From the NCBI RefSeq assembly GCF_004684085.1, contig NZ_SRHZ01000002.1, forward strand, positions 37,946-101,945: a stretch of DNA of 64,000 bases, given 5' to 3'. The translations under genes and the position numbers were made by a program. The DNA comes from Stenotrophomonas maltophilia (lineage in GTDB: Bacteria; Pseudomonadota; Gammaproteobacteria; Xanthomonadales; Xanthomonadaceae). This document shows positions 7,294-15,659 of this stretch, piece after piece (within the stretch, counting starts at the first letter, position 1; each line of letters starts with the position of its first letter). The notes beneath the pieces were generated by a model. The model worked only from the letters and a program-made list of their open reading frames with translations, was not told the DNA's origin and searched no databases.

Positions 7294-8316
7294 TTACTGC
7301 CCGACCAATGCCAGCGTCTCGCGCTCGCGCTGTTCCTCGTGCACCAACCGCAGCAACAGCAGGGCCAGGGTCACCACGTCCTGGTGGTTGTGGTCGGCCA
7401 CCCGGCGCAGGTTCACCGCGTCGCCGCCACGCAGGAAGCGCAGCCATGCGCCCGGCGCCTCCGAGCCGGGCAGGTCATCTTCGCGTACCACGCGCAGCAG
7501 CTGGCGTTCGATGGTGGACAGCTTGCAGTTCTCCCACGTGCCGCGATAGCGGCGACGGGTCGGGTACAGCAGGTCGACATGATCCAGTGCGGTGATCGGG
7601 CAACGCTGACGCGCCAACCGATAGCGCGCCTTCAACAGCGGCGCGTCATAGCTGCGGCCGTTATAGCTGCAGAACACGGTGGAGGGCTGCAGCCAGCTGG
7701 CGAAGGTGGCCAGCATCGCGTCCTCGGCGGCCATCGTCGCCATCAGCAACTGGCGGATGCGCAGGCCTTCGCCGCGCTGAGGGCACACATGCCAGTCGGC
7801 GGCTCCGATCATGAAGGCACGGGTGCCGGTGCCGCCGGCCAGGCCGGTGGTCTCGGTATCGAAGAACAGCAGATCGCGTGCGGCCACGTGCTGGTCTTCG
7901 CGCTTGGCGAAGGCCAGCGACAGCGGGGCCGTGGGAATCGGCTGCGGTTGCAGCGACTCGATCAGGAACAGGCCCGGCGCAATCTCCTCGCCGGGCAGCT
8001 GGCGATCCTCCACGCTGGCGCGTGTTGGCGCAGGACCGCCGCGTGTGCGCAGGCCGAGCAGGCGATGCAGGCTGCCCACTTCTGGCCGGCGCAGCGGTGC
8101 CGGTGCAACAACAGGCGCCACTACGCCGGTCGGCTTGTGGCGGATCTCCTGTTCCACCCAGGCAAACACCGAACGCTCGGCCGGTGGCTGCCGCGTATCG
8201 TTGGCGGCCACCGGTGCTACCGGTGCGGGCGGCGGTTCCGGCGTGAGCGGGGTAGTGGCCTTCGGGTCCCCGGCCTGCTTCCGTAGCAGGCGCAGCTTGT
8301 CCAGGCTCAGGCTCAC
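7294..8316 (-). CDS. RNase H-like exonuclease (YprB/MrfB-like)
   Basis: A 340-residue protein with a DEDD-type exonuclease fold: the first motif is FFDTETTGLAGG, later VFCSYNGRSYDAPLL and a C-terminal part with HNHQDVVTLALL. Bacillus YprB (MrfB) has the same core and acts with the helicase YprA (MrfA) in repair of mitomycin C damage. The GTG start overlaps the stop of the helicase gene by 4 bases (GTGA), so the pair is translationally coupled. The N-terminal 110 residues are Pro/Ala-rich and probably flexible. The exonuclease family is well supported; the repair role is inferred from the partner and the Bacillus system. Confidence 0.8.
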   Translation of the reverse strand: MSLSLDKLRLLRKQAGDPKATTPLTPEPPPAPVAPVAANDTRQPPAERSVFAWVEQEIRHKPTGVVAPVVAPAPLRRPEVGSLHRLLGLRTRGGPAPTRASVEDRQLPGEEIAPGLFLIESLQPQPIPTAPLSLAFAKREDQHVAARDLLFFDTETTGLAGGTGTRAFMIGAADWHVCPQRGEGLRIRQLLMATMAAEDAMLATFASWLQPSTVFCSYNGRSYDAPLLKARYRLARQRCPITALDHVDLLYPTRRRYRGTWENCKLSTIERQLLRVVREDDLPGSEAPGAWLRFLRGGDAVNLRRVADHNHQDVVTLALLLLRLVHEEQRERETLALVGQ

Positions 8317-10847
8317 GGTGCCAGCAACTCCATTGACTCGCGCGTGGTCACCACCACGTCGGGCACCTGCTGGCAGGCGTCGGCATCGAACAGGTCGAGC
8401 ACGCGCAGCGCCAGCGCACGCGGCGAAGTCTCATCTTCTTCCTGCGCGGCCAGCACCGGGCCCACGCAGGCCGGGCAGCCGGCCTTGCAGTCGCAGCGCT
8501 GCACCAGTTCGCGCGCGCGCTGCACCAGCTCGGCCTGGCGCTGCCACAGCGGCTCGCTGAGGCCGACACCGCCGGGGAAGTTGTCGTACAGATAGACGGT
8601 GGGCACGAACTCCTGCAGCAGCTCCACCACGCCGGGGTCACCCTCGCTGCCACGCAGCTGGCCACGGCCACTCTGGTCGGCAATCGCGAACCAGGAACCA
8701 TCACCGTTGCCCACCGACTTCTGAAGGTCGCGCGCATCGGCCATCACCGCCACGGTGGCGACGATGTGCAGTGCATAGGCTGCGCCAAGGAACCCATCCA
8801 GCGCATCCTGCTTGCTGGCGAACGCGCGCAGCAGCAGCGCCTGCGGCAGCTGCCACCACACCGCAGTGGTATGCAGTTCCTGGTCGGGCAGGTTCACCGG
8901 GCCGTAGCCGATGTTCTCGTGGGTGTAGTAGCGGATCTTCTTGTAGCCGGCCACGCGGCGCACCACGTGCACTTCGCCATGGTGCGAATCGCCACGGCCG
9001 GCCACGCCGCCATCGAAACGGTCCAGCACCTTGAGCTTGGTGAAGTCGATGCTGTCGGTGTAGTAGTCCACGTGGGTGCGGGTGACGTAGGCCTTGCGGC
9101 CTTCCCAGTCCAGCGTTTCCACCTGGTATGGGGTGGACTGCACCATGTGGATCGCGCCTTCGTACAAGGTGAGTGCAGCGGCGGAATAGTCGACCTCGGC
9201 GATGATCTGCTGGCGGCCATCGCTGCGGTCGACCACCACGAAGTTGCCATCGGCCACCGCGCGCAGGCTGACCGCGTTGGCCGGATAGCTGTCGGCGATC
9301 CACTCCCAGCGCTCGCCTTCGCGATGGATGACCTCGGTCTCGGCCAGCGCCTCCAGGAAGACTTCCGGATCGATCGGGCCGAAGCCATCACCCACCCGGA
9401 ACGGCAGTTCGAAGGCCGCGCAGCGGATGTGGTCGAACAGGATCAGCGGCTGGTCCGGCGCGATGCGTGCATGTTCGGGCGAGGCTTCGGCGAAGAAATC
9501 CGGATGCCGCACCACGTACTGGTCCAGCGGCTGCGAGCTGGCCACCATCACGCCCAGCGCGGGCTGCTGGCGGCGACCGGCGCGGCCGAAGCGCTGCCAG
9601 GTGGCGGCCACGCTGCCGGGGTAGCCGTTGAGGATGACCACGTCCAGGCTGCCGATATCCACGCCCAGTTCCAGCGCCGAGGTGCTGACGATGCCGTCGA
9701 TGTTGCCGGCGCGCATCGCACGCTCGGTCTCGCGGCGCTCGGTGGGCAGGTAACCGCCTCGGTACGCGCGGATGCGCGGTGGCTTGCGCGGGTCGTGGTC
9801 GAAGATGTCCTTCAGGTACTTGGTCAGCACTTCCACCATCAGCCGCGTCTGCGCGAACACCAGTGTCTTCAGCCCGGATTTGATCGCGATGCGGGCGATG
9901 CGGTTGCTCTGCGAACGCGCCGAGGCGCGCAGGCCCAGGTCCGGGTTGATCACCGGCGGGTTCCACAGCAGCACCTGTTTCGGCCCGCTGGGCGCACCGG
10001 ATTCAGTGATGGCGGTAACCGGTGCCTCGATCAGCGCCTCGGCATGCGCCTGCGGATTACCGATGGTGGCCGAGCACAGGATGAACTGCGGTTGCACGCC
10101 GTAGAACGCGCAGATGCGCTTGAGCCGGCGCAGCACGTTGGTGACGTGGCTGCCAAACACACCGCGGTAGGTGTGCACTTCGTCGATGACGATGTAGCGC
10201 AGGTTCTCGAAGAACTGCGCCCACTTTGTGTGATGCGGCAGGATGGCCTGGTGCAGCATGTCCGGGTTGGAGACCACGATGTCGCCGTGCAGGCGGATGG
10301 CCTGCCGCGCATCGCCGGGGGTGTCGCCATCGAAGGTGAAGGCCTTTACGCCCAGATCGCCGGCACGGTTGAGTTCCAGCAGCTCGGCCACCTGGTCCTG
10401 GGCCAGCGCTTTGGTCGGGAACAGGTACAGCGCCTTGGCCTTGTCCTGCATGGCCGCACTGACCACCGGCAGGGTGTAGCACAGCGACTTGCCGCTGGCG
10501 GTGGGGGTGACGATGGCCACGTGTTCGCCGCGCTGGCTGGCCTCCCAGGCCTCGGCCTGGTGGCTGTAGAGCTGATCGATGCCACGTGCCTTCAGTGCCG
10601 CGGCCAGCGCCGGTGGCACCGAGTCGGGAATGGGTGCATAGCGGCCTTCGCGGCCGGGAATGGCGAAGCTGCCGGTGATGCGGTCCTGGTAGCGGCGCTG
10701 CAGGCGCGCGCTGAGCAGGGCGCCGTCGCGGGCGGGCAGGCCATCGCGGGTGGCGAGCTTCTGCTCGGCATCGGCGGTGCGCTTGGCGAGTTCGTAGGCC
10801 ATGGAAGATGGAGCCGGGACGGATTGCGAGGGATCACATGGCATCAC
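8313..10847 (-). CDS. DEAD/DEAH helicase with C-terminal Cys cluster (YprA/MrfA-like)
   Basis: A superfamily 2 helicase of up to 844 residues. Motifs in order: Q-like SHQAEAW, Walker A TPTASGKS, DEVH, SAT in CSATIGNP, and motif VI QRFGRAGRR. The C-terminal region resembles DUF1998 and ends in a four-Cys cluster, CDCKAGCPAC, expected to bind zinc. This plan and length match Bacillus YprA/MrfA, a 3'-5' helicase in excision of interstrand-type DNA damage. Possible starts are at 10847, 10844 and 10802 (MAYELAKR); none has a strong ribosome site, and the last may be correct. It overlaps the exonuclease gene by 4 bases. Confidence 0.87.
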   Translation of the reverse strand: MMPCDPSQSVPAPSSMAYELAKRTADAEQKLATRDGLPARDGALLSARLQRRYQDRITGSFAIPGREGRYAPIPDSVPPALAAALKARGIDQLYSHQAEAWEASQRGEHVAIVTPTASGKSLCYTLPVVSAAMQDKAKALYLFPTKALAQDQVAELLELNRAGDLGVKAFTFDGDTPGDARQAIRLHGDIVVSNPDMLHQAILPHHTKWAQFFENLRYIVIDEVHTYRGVFGSHVTNVLRRLKRICAFYGVQPQFILCSATIGNPQAHAEALIEAPVTAITESGAPSGPKQVLLWNPPVINPDLGLRASARSQSNRIARIAIKSGLKTLVFAQTRLMVEVLTKYLKDIFDHDPRKPPRIRAYRGGYLPTERRETERAMRAGNIDGIVSTSALELGVDIGSLDVVILNGYPGSVAATWQRFGRAGRRQQPALGVMVASSQPLDQYVVRHPDFFAEASPEHARIAPDQPLILFDHIRCAAFELPFRVGDGFGPIDPEVFLEALAETEVIHREGERWEWIADSYPANAVSLRAVADGNFVVVDRSDGRQQIIAEVDYSAAALTLYEGAIHMVQSTPYQVETLDWEGRKAYVTRTHVDYYTDSIDFTKLKVLDRFDGGVAGRGDSHHGEVHVVRRVAGYKKIRYYTHENIGYGPVNLPDQELHTTAVWWQLPQALLLRAFASKQDALDGFLGAAYALHIVATVAVMADARDLQKSVGNGDGSWFAIADQSGRGQLRGSEGDPGVVELLQEFVPTVYLYDNFPGGVGLSEPLWQRQAELVQRARELVQRCDCKAGCPACVGPVLAAQEEDETSPRALALRVLDLFDADACQQVPDVVVTTRESMELLAP

Positions 10848-10895
10848 AGATGAGTCTCAGGATGTGAGACATGGCCGCGAACCGGCGTGAATCAT

Positions 10896-12080
10896 TCAGC
10901 GCGAACGCGGAGGCGGGCGAGCCGCCAGCTCGGCGTCGCGGGCCGTGTCGCGGCGCAGGACCTGGCGTGTGCGCATGACTACTCTCAGCAGCTGCCCCAG
11001 CAGCATGGCAGCGGTGACGAACCACCACGGCGCAGGCGTCGGCACGAAAGGGATGCCAAGGTTGCTGTGCCGGGGAACAGCGTCAAACACGGCGGCGAAT
11101 GCAAGCAGGCCCAGAATCAGCACCAGCCAGACCAGATGCCGCAGCAGCTGGCTCTGGGGAAAGCGCAGCCGATCCTGCACCAGCGACCAGCCTGGACCGG
11201 CGCCCAACACCGATCCGTCCGTCGCACGGATCTCCAGCCTGGCACGCCGTCCATCATGGAAGCGTCCGCTGGTCAGCCATTCGGGAGGCAGTTCAATCCG
11301 GTGGTCGCTGCCGAGCATCCAGGTTGGCGGATAGCATGGGTCGAGAATGATCGTGCCGAGAATGCCATCGAGCAGCAGCACCCGTTGCGGCTGCTTCGGC
11401 CCGCGACGACCGGGCCAGGCCGTCCATGTGGCCAGCATGGCGAGGATCAGCAGAAACAAGGCGGCCCCTTCGCTGCGGGAGTCAACGGCGATCAGGATCG
11501 CCACCACGGCAATCAACAGACCCGTGACGTACAGACCGGGCCCGCGCCGCAGGGCGACCTCGGCATCGCTTTCCAGGCGGGTGCCAAGCACGTCGCACCT
11601 GTCGATGCGGCGGCGCCTGCGCCGGGTATGCTTGCCACACGCTGCGTCATGCGCAGTGGCCTCGGCATTCACCCGTGCGTGCGCGCCGACGATGTGGAAC
11701 CCGTTCAAGCGCACGACAAGCGCACAATCGCCCGCGAGTACGACCTCGGCCTGGTTGTCGTCGGCAAGGTGCCGCCATGCATCGAAGGGCAACAGGACCG
11801 CGACGTCGTCGAGCCAGGCCGAATGCAGGAGGCGATCGCCGAAGCCCGATCCGGCGGTGATTGCCCCCGACAAGGTGCGCACCTCCGCTTCGTGCCTGCG
11901 TCCGGTGATCACACGCACACTTGCCAGTGCGGCATCCTCCTCGACGGTCAGCCGCCGGAGCTGCGGGCGCCGTCGCAGATCGCGCAGCGCATCACGCATG
12001 CGCGATGCCCATTCGGCGTAGCCGGCCAGCAGCATCGCTGCCAGCAGGGCGAGAACAACCAGCGTGAGGGTGACTGACAT
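10896..12080 (-). CDS. IgaA/UmoB-like membrane protein, short form
   Basis: A 394-residue membrane protein. It has an N-terminal span (about 2-22), a basic then acidic cytoplasmic region beginning LRRLTVEEDAAL, a pair of spans at about 195-235, a second cytoplasmic part with IILDPCYPPTWM and HRIELPPEWL, and two further spans near 320-375. The order and several local patterns (LTxEE near the start, LNGFH, a Tyr-Pro-x-x-Trp segment) recall the cytoplasmic half of enterobacterial IgaA, a negative regulator of the Rcs envelope-stress phosphorelay. The large periplasmic domain of IgaA is missing. The start at 12080 is chosen over a longer frame because the extra 110 residues look non-coding. Homology is probable, not proven. 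Confidence 0.55.
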   Translation of the reverse strand: MSVTLTLVVLALLAAMLLAGYAEWASRMRDALRDLRRRPQLRRLTVEEDAALASVRVITGRRHEAEVRTLSGAITAGSGFGDRLLHSAWLDDVAVLLPFDAWRHLADDNQAEVVLAGDCALVVRLNGFHIVGAHARVNAEATAHDAACGKHTRRRRRRIDRCDVLGTRLESDAEVALRRGPGLYVTGLLIAVVAILIAVDSRSEGAALFLLILAMLATWTAWPGRRGPKQPQRVLLLDGILGTIILDPCYPPTWMLGSDHRIELPPEWLTSGRFHDGRRARLEIRATDGSVLGAGPGWSLVQDRLRFPQSQLLRHLVWLVLILGLLAFAAVFDAVPRHSNLGIPFVPTPAPWWFVTAAMLLGQLLRVVMRTRQVLRRDTARDAELAARPPPRSR

Positions 12081-12271
12081 CAGCAGGTTGGCAGTGGCGG
12101 TTCTGCAGGCTGCGGGCGTCCTCATCGCAGGGCAATGACATTTGTTGCAGATCGCGCGCGCGGGTGTCCGAACTGCGAGGGCGGACACACGCTGAACGCC
12201 TGTACCTTCATCCAACGAAATATGAAGCCGGCATCCGTATCCTTGGGCACTGGACGCAACCAATAGGGTGG

Positions 12272-12790
12272 ATGGATGTGGCACGACGTGGAACGCAGGG
12301 AGCACTCCTGGCCGGCATGCTGCTGGCCGGCATCGCACAGGCGCAGCAGGCCGCGCCGGTAGCGGTGCCCGATGCTGTGCCCGCTCCTCCTGCTGATGCG
12401 ACGGCAGCACCTGCCGCGCCGATCTCCACCACCCTGCCGCAGGACAATGTCACCACCCTGGGCGAAGTGCGTGCACTCAGGCCCGACGACGAGCCGCTGG
12501 ATCTGTACCGTTTCAAGAACCCGGTGAAGTTCGGCGACAACCGCTTCAGCCGCGACTGGAGCGAACCGCCATCGCCGGAGCAGGTCAGCATGGGCGGCGG
12601 CTACATCATGATGGGCGTGGTGAAGGGCGTGATGGCGGCGGCCAAGGGGATCAACAGACTCACCGGCGGACCGGCACAGATCCAGGCCGCCGTGGCGCGG
12701 CCACCGCCGGAGCTCAGTGCTGAACAGCAGCAGCGTGCGCTGCGCTTCTGCCAGGAGCAGGAAGGCTGCGACGCCCCGCCGGTGAAGTAG
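12272..12790 (+). CDS. Exported protein of unknown function
   Basis: Not recognised. The 172-residue product begins with a signal peptide (positive start, hydrophobic LLAGMLLAGIAQAQ, cleavage near residue 26), then a Pro/Ala-rich stretch, then a more ordered part containing TTLGEVRALRPDDEPLDLYR and KFGDNRFSRDWSEPPSPEQV. The rest is a Gly/Ala-rich segment and a C-terminal pair of Cys (FCQEQEGC) that may form a disulfide. The ATG at 12272 follows a purine-rich GGGTGGATGG. It is divergent from the IgaA-like gene, with about 190 bases between. Probably periplasmic; no function can be assigned. Confidence 0.65.
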   Translation: MDVARRGTQGALLAGMLLAGIAQAQQAAPVAVPDAVPAPPADATAAPAAPISTTLPQDNVTTLGEVRALRPDDEPLDLYRFKNPVKFGDNRFSRDWSEPPSPEQVSMGGGYIMMGVVKGVMAAAKGINRLTGGPAQIQAAVARPPPELSAEQQQRALRFCQEQEGCDAPPVK

Positions 12791-12825
12791 GCGTATCCTG
12801 CCGCCATTCCATCGAAGCCGCCCGG

Positions 12826-13500
12826 ATGTTGCTGCGTTCCCTGTTCCTGCTTGCCACGCTGAGCCCGCTTGCTGCGTTCGCCAGTGAGCTGGCTGACGGC
12901 GGTTCCTGCCGCAATGGCGCGTTCCCCTCTCAACAACAAGGCTTCGCGCTGGCCAAGGTAATCGGCACGCCGCGCCTGTATCTGCTTGGCGACATGGACG
13001 GCTGCCCTGCCAAGGGCGAACCGGCCTGCCGTCAGCGCAGTTACGTGGTCAACGGCGATACGGTGGTGACCGGGCGCGACTTGGACGGCTATCGCTGCGC
13101 GTTCTTCCCGAACAAGGTCGGCGGCAGTGCCGGTTGGGTCGACCGCAGCAAGCTGCAGCCGTTGCCGGTGGACGTGCCGTCGCTGCAGGACTGGACGGGC
13201 AACTGGAAAGACGGCGACAACGGGTTGAAGATTCGCGTGCAGGACGGACAGCTGCATGTGGAGGGTGACGCCTACTGGCCGTCCGCCAATCCGTCGCCGG
13301 AGGTCCGTCCCTATGGGCCCAACATGGGCCAGGTGGAAGCGCGTGCGGCGCCACACGGCACCGACGTGGAGTTCGTCGAGGACACCTGCAGGATGCGCGT
13401 GCATTCGCTGGGTGAGGTGCTGATCGTGGCCGACAACAGCGAATGTGGCGGCATGAACGTGCGCTTCAATGGCGTGTACCGGCGCGCGGACACGCGTTGA
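12826..13500 (+). CDS. Periplasmic protein of unknown function
   Basis: Not recognised. A 224-residue protein with a clear signal peptide (MLLRSLFLLATLSPLAAFAS). The mature protein has six or more Cys residues, which would suit disulfides in the periplasm. The middle part (RCAFFPNKVGGSAGWVDRSK) resembles a small SH3-like module, and the C-terminal half begins DWTGNWKDGDNGLKI, looking like a beta-sandwich lipocalin-type sheet. It follows the previous exported protein by 35 bases and may be cotranscribed. Directly after its stop comes a tandem repeat array. Domain remarks are impressions from the sequence only. Confidence 0.65.
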   Translation: MLLRSLFLLATLSPLAAFASELADGGSCRNGAFPSQQQGFALAKVIGTPRLYLLGDMDGCPAKGEPACRQRSYVVNGDTVVTGRDLDGYRCAFFPNKVGGSAGWVDRSKLQPLPVDVPSLQDWTGNWKDGDNGLKIRVQDGQLHVEGDAYWPSANPSPEVRPYGPNMGQVEARAAPHGTDVEFVEDTCRMRVHSLGEVLIVADNSECGGMNVRFNGVYRRADTR

Positions 13501-13851
13501 AAAGCGCCAACCAAGGTTGGCATCTACGGTAGATCCACGCCATGCGTGGACGCTGTCTGCGATGCAATGGGTGGGGTCAGCGCCCTTTCGCAGACGAAAG
13601 GGATCCGACCCCGTCGAAAAGCGCCAACCAAGGTTGGCATCTACGGTAGATCCACGCCACGCGTGGATGCTGTCTGCGGTCCAATCGGTGAGGTCAGAGC
13701 CCTTTCGCGGGCGAAAGGGATCCGACCCCGTCGAAAAGCGCCAACCAAGGTTGGCATCTACGGTAGATCCACGCCATGCGTGGATGCTGTCTGCGATGCA
13801 ATGGGTGGGGTCAGAACCCTTTCGCGGACGAAAGGGATCCGACCCCGGGGT
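13501..13851. repeat. Three tandem 117-bp repeats of SMAG plus GGGGTC hairpin
   Basis: Units begin at 13501, 13618 and 13735, exactly 117 bases apart. Each contains a stem AACCAAGGTT, a SMAG palindrome (GTAGATCCACGCC..GCGTGGAT) and a longer hairpin GGGTCAG..CCCTTTCG / CGAAAGGGATCCGACCCC. Differences between units fall mostly in loops or outside stems. The array separates two convergent genes and the last unit touches the stop codon of the minus-strand gene. Open frames across the array only reflect that 117 is divisible by 3. Confidence 0.9.
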
Positions 13852-15659
13852 CAGCGTCGTCGCTCGAGCCACCACAGCAGTGATGCGCACAACACGAAGG
13901 CCAGCCACCACGGCCAGCGTGAGCCCGGCACGGGTTGCATCGCCGACGTGCTCGCCGGCGTACTGGCGGCCAACGCCTGCGTGGTCGCCTCGATCATCGC
14001 CTGCCGATGCAGCGTCGGCGCATCCTTCGGGTCGAACACATAGCGCCAGACAACACTGTTGCCATGTTGCAGGCGCTGCCAGCCTGCCTCACGCGGCCAC
14101 CAGCCGGCGCAGCGCAGCGCCGACGTCGCTCCATCGACGATCAGGGGCACATCGTCGCCACGCTTGTTGAAGACCTGCAGCGGCGCCTGCACACCGCACA
14201 GCGTCTGCCGTTCGCCCGCCCAGCTGATCGGCTGCGGCGACCACAGCGCATCAGCGCTGCCCTGTGCACGTGCCAGCCCGGCAACCACGCTGCTCCAGAG
14301 TTCACCGTGGCGGTCATCGCGGCCGGCCAGCACCCAGCGCCAGCTGTCGGTCAGCGGCAGCAGGCCGATGCGGCCCTTGCCGACTGCGCGCCATCCGCCG
14401 ATCGCATTGCCGGCATGATCCTGCAGCAGCGCGCTGCTGCCCGGCACCTGCAGCGCCAGTGCTTCCAACGCGGGCAGGGCGGCGTTGTGTGAGCTGCGGT
14501 CTGCCTCATCGCCATAGCCGGTCGGCAGCGTACCGGCGGCGAGCGGGCCACGTCGTGCGGCGAGGATCGCGCTTTCGCCGTCGCCGGGAAGTTCGATGGC
14601 ACGGCTGCTGCCATCCCCCTGCACGGGCAGGCCAAGATCGCGCAGCCTCTGGCGCGCGCTGGCCGAAGGTGCGCCCGCACTGCGCACCAGCACGCCAAGC
14701 CCCTCGCGCAGTGCCTGGCGCACGGCGGCGAGCTGGCCCGCACTCAATGCCGCCAGGCTGCGCTCGTCCAGCAGCAGCAGATCGCTGCGCGTGAGCGATG
14801 CTGCATCAATCGACACCGCGCCATCGCCGATGCTGAGTCCGGCCCCCGTATCCGCCTGCACCTGCACACGGATGCCGGCATCGGCCGCCCACCGCCGCAG
14901 GTACTTCAGTTCGGGCCCCGGCGCACTGGCGCGCACCAGCAGGCGCAGCGGTGCGGCCGGCAGGGTCTGCTGCGGCACCGGTACGCTGTCCACCACATGG
15001 CCGTCGGCATCGAGCAGGCGCAGCTGGAACACGCTGCGGCCTTCGGCGCGGGCGATGCCACTCAACTGCACGCGGCCGTCGTCGGCAACGTCCGTGCGAT
15101 CGACCACGCTGTCGGCCGGATCGAGCAGTTCGGCCTTCGCCTTTACCACGCCACGCGCCTGTGCCTGCACGTCGAAGCGAGCACCGGGTGCGACATCGGC
15201 CGGCGGTTGCAGCGCGATCCAACCGCGCGGCTCCGGTGCGGCCTGCCAACGTACATCCGGCGGCAGCGCCGCGTCGCGGTCACGTGCGGCCAGGCCCGCA
15301 CCGACCAGCGTCAGCGTGGAGGCCGGATGCTGGCGCAGCGCGGTGGCCAGGTCGGGAACGCGCTGTGCCCCGGGTACATCGGTGGCCTCCGGCAACAGCA
15401 GCATCGGGCCTTCGCTGGCCGGGAATGCGCCAGCCTTGCCGGCATCGATTCCCAGCACGACCAACCCACCTGCGGGCTGCTGGCGGGTAGGGGGGGCCAG
15501 GCAGAAATACAGCAGCGTGGCGGCGATGATCTGCAGCGCGATCACGCCCCACCGGCGGCCAGGGTGCGCGGTGCTTCCACGCAGCTGGCGCACGCTGGCA
15601 ATGACCACGACCAGAGTGAGTGCCAGCGCAATCCACAGGTTCAGGCTGGAGGTGTTCAT
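13851..15659 (-). CDS. Membrane protein of unknown function, last gene of the MoxR cluster
   Basis: A 602-residue protein with two N-terminal spans (about 8-22 and 38-55), a long soluble central region, and one C-terminal span ending WWLAFVLCASLLWWLERRR. This frame, large extracytoplasmic part between terminal spans, is typical of the large membrane proteins that accompany MoxR/BatA genes. The centre includes DLLLLDERSLAALSAGQLAA, reminiscent of a glutamine amidotransferase-like fold without evident catalytic residues. It overlaps the DUF4175 gene by 4 bases (ATGA). Its stop lies against a repeat array. The precise function is unknown. Confidence 0.75.
   Translation of the reverse strand: MNTSSLNLWIALALTLVVVIASVRQLRGSTAHPGRRWGVIALQIIAATLLYFCLAPPTRQQPAGGLVVLGIDAGKAGAFPASEGPMLLLPEATDVPGAQRVPDLATALRQHPASTLTLVGAGLAARDRDAALPPDVRWQAAPEPRGWIALQPPADVAPGARFDVQAQARGVVKAKAELLDPADSVVDRTDVADDGRVQLSGIARAEGRSVFQLRLLDADGHVVDSVPVPQQTLPAAPLRLLVRASAPGPELKYLRRWAADAGIRVQVQADTGAGLSIGDGAVSIDAASLTRSDLLLLDERSLAALSAGQLAAVRQALREGLGVLVRSAGAPSASARQRLRDLGLPVQGDGSSRAIELPGDGESAILAARRGPLAAGTLPTGYGDEADRSSHNAALPALEALALQVPGSSALLQDHAGNAIGGWRAVGKGRIGLLPLTDSWRWVLAGRDDRHGELWSSVVAGLARAQGSADALWSPQPISWAGERQTLCGVQAPLQVFNKRGDDVPLIVDGATSALRCAGWWPREAGWQRLQHGNSVVWRYVFDPKDAPTLHRQAMIEATTQALAASTPASTSAMQPVPGSRWPWWLAFVLCASLLWWLERRR

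Noticed and set aside
8766..10853. A 695-codon frame opposite the MrfA-like helicase
   Set aside because: It lies antisense to a helicase with all motifs; composition-driven shadow.
12601..14170. Open frames with repeated peptide units across 13501-13850
   Set aside because: They are translations of the 117-bp DNA repeat, whose length is a multiple of three; no start site or homology supports a protein.
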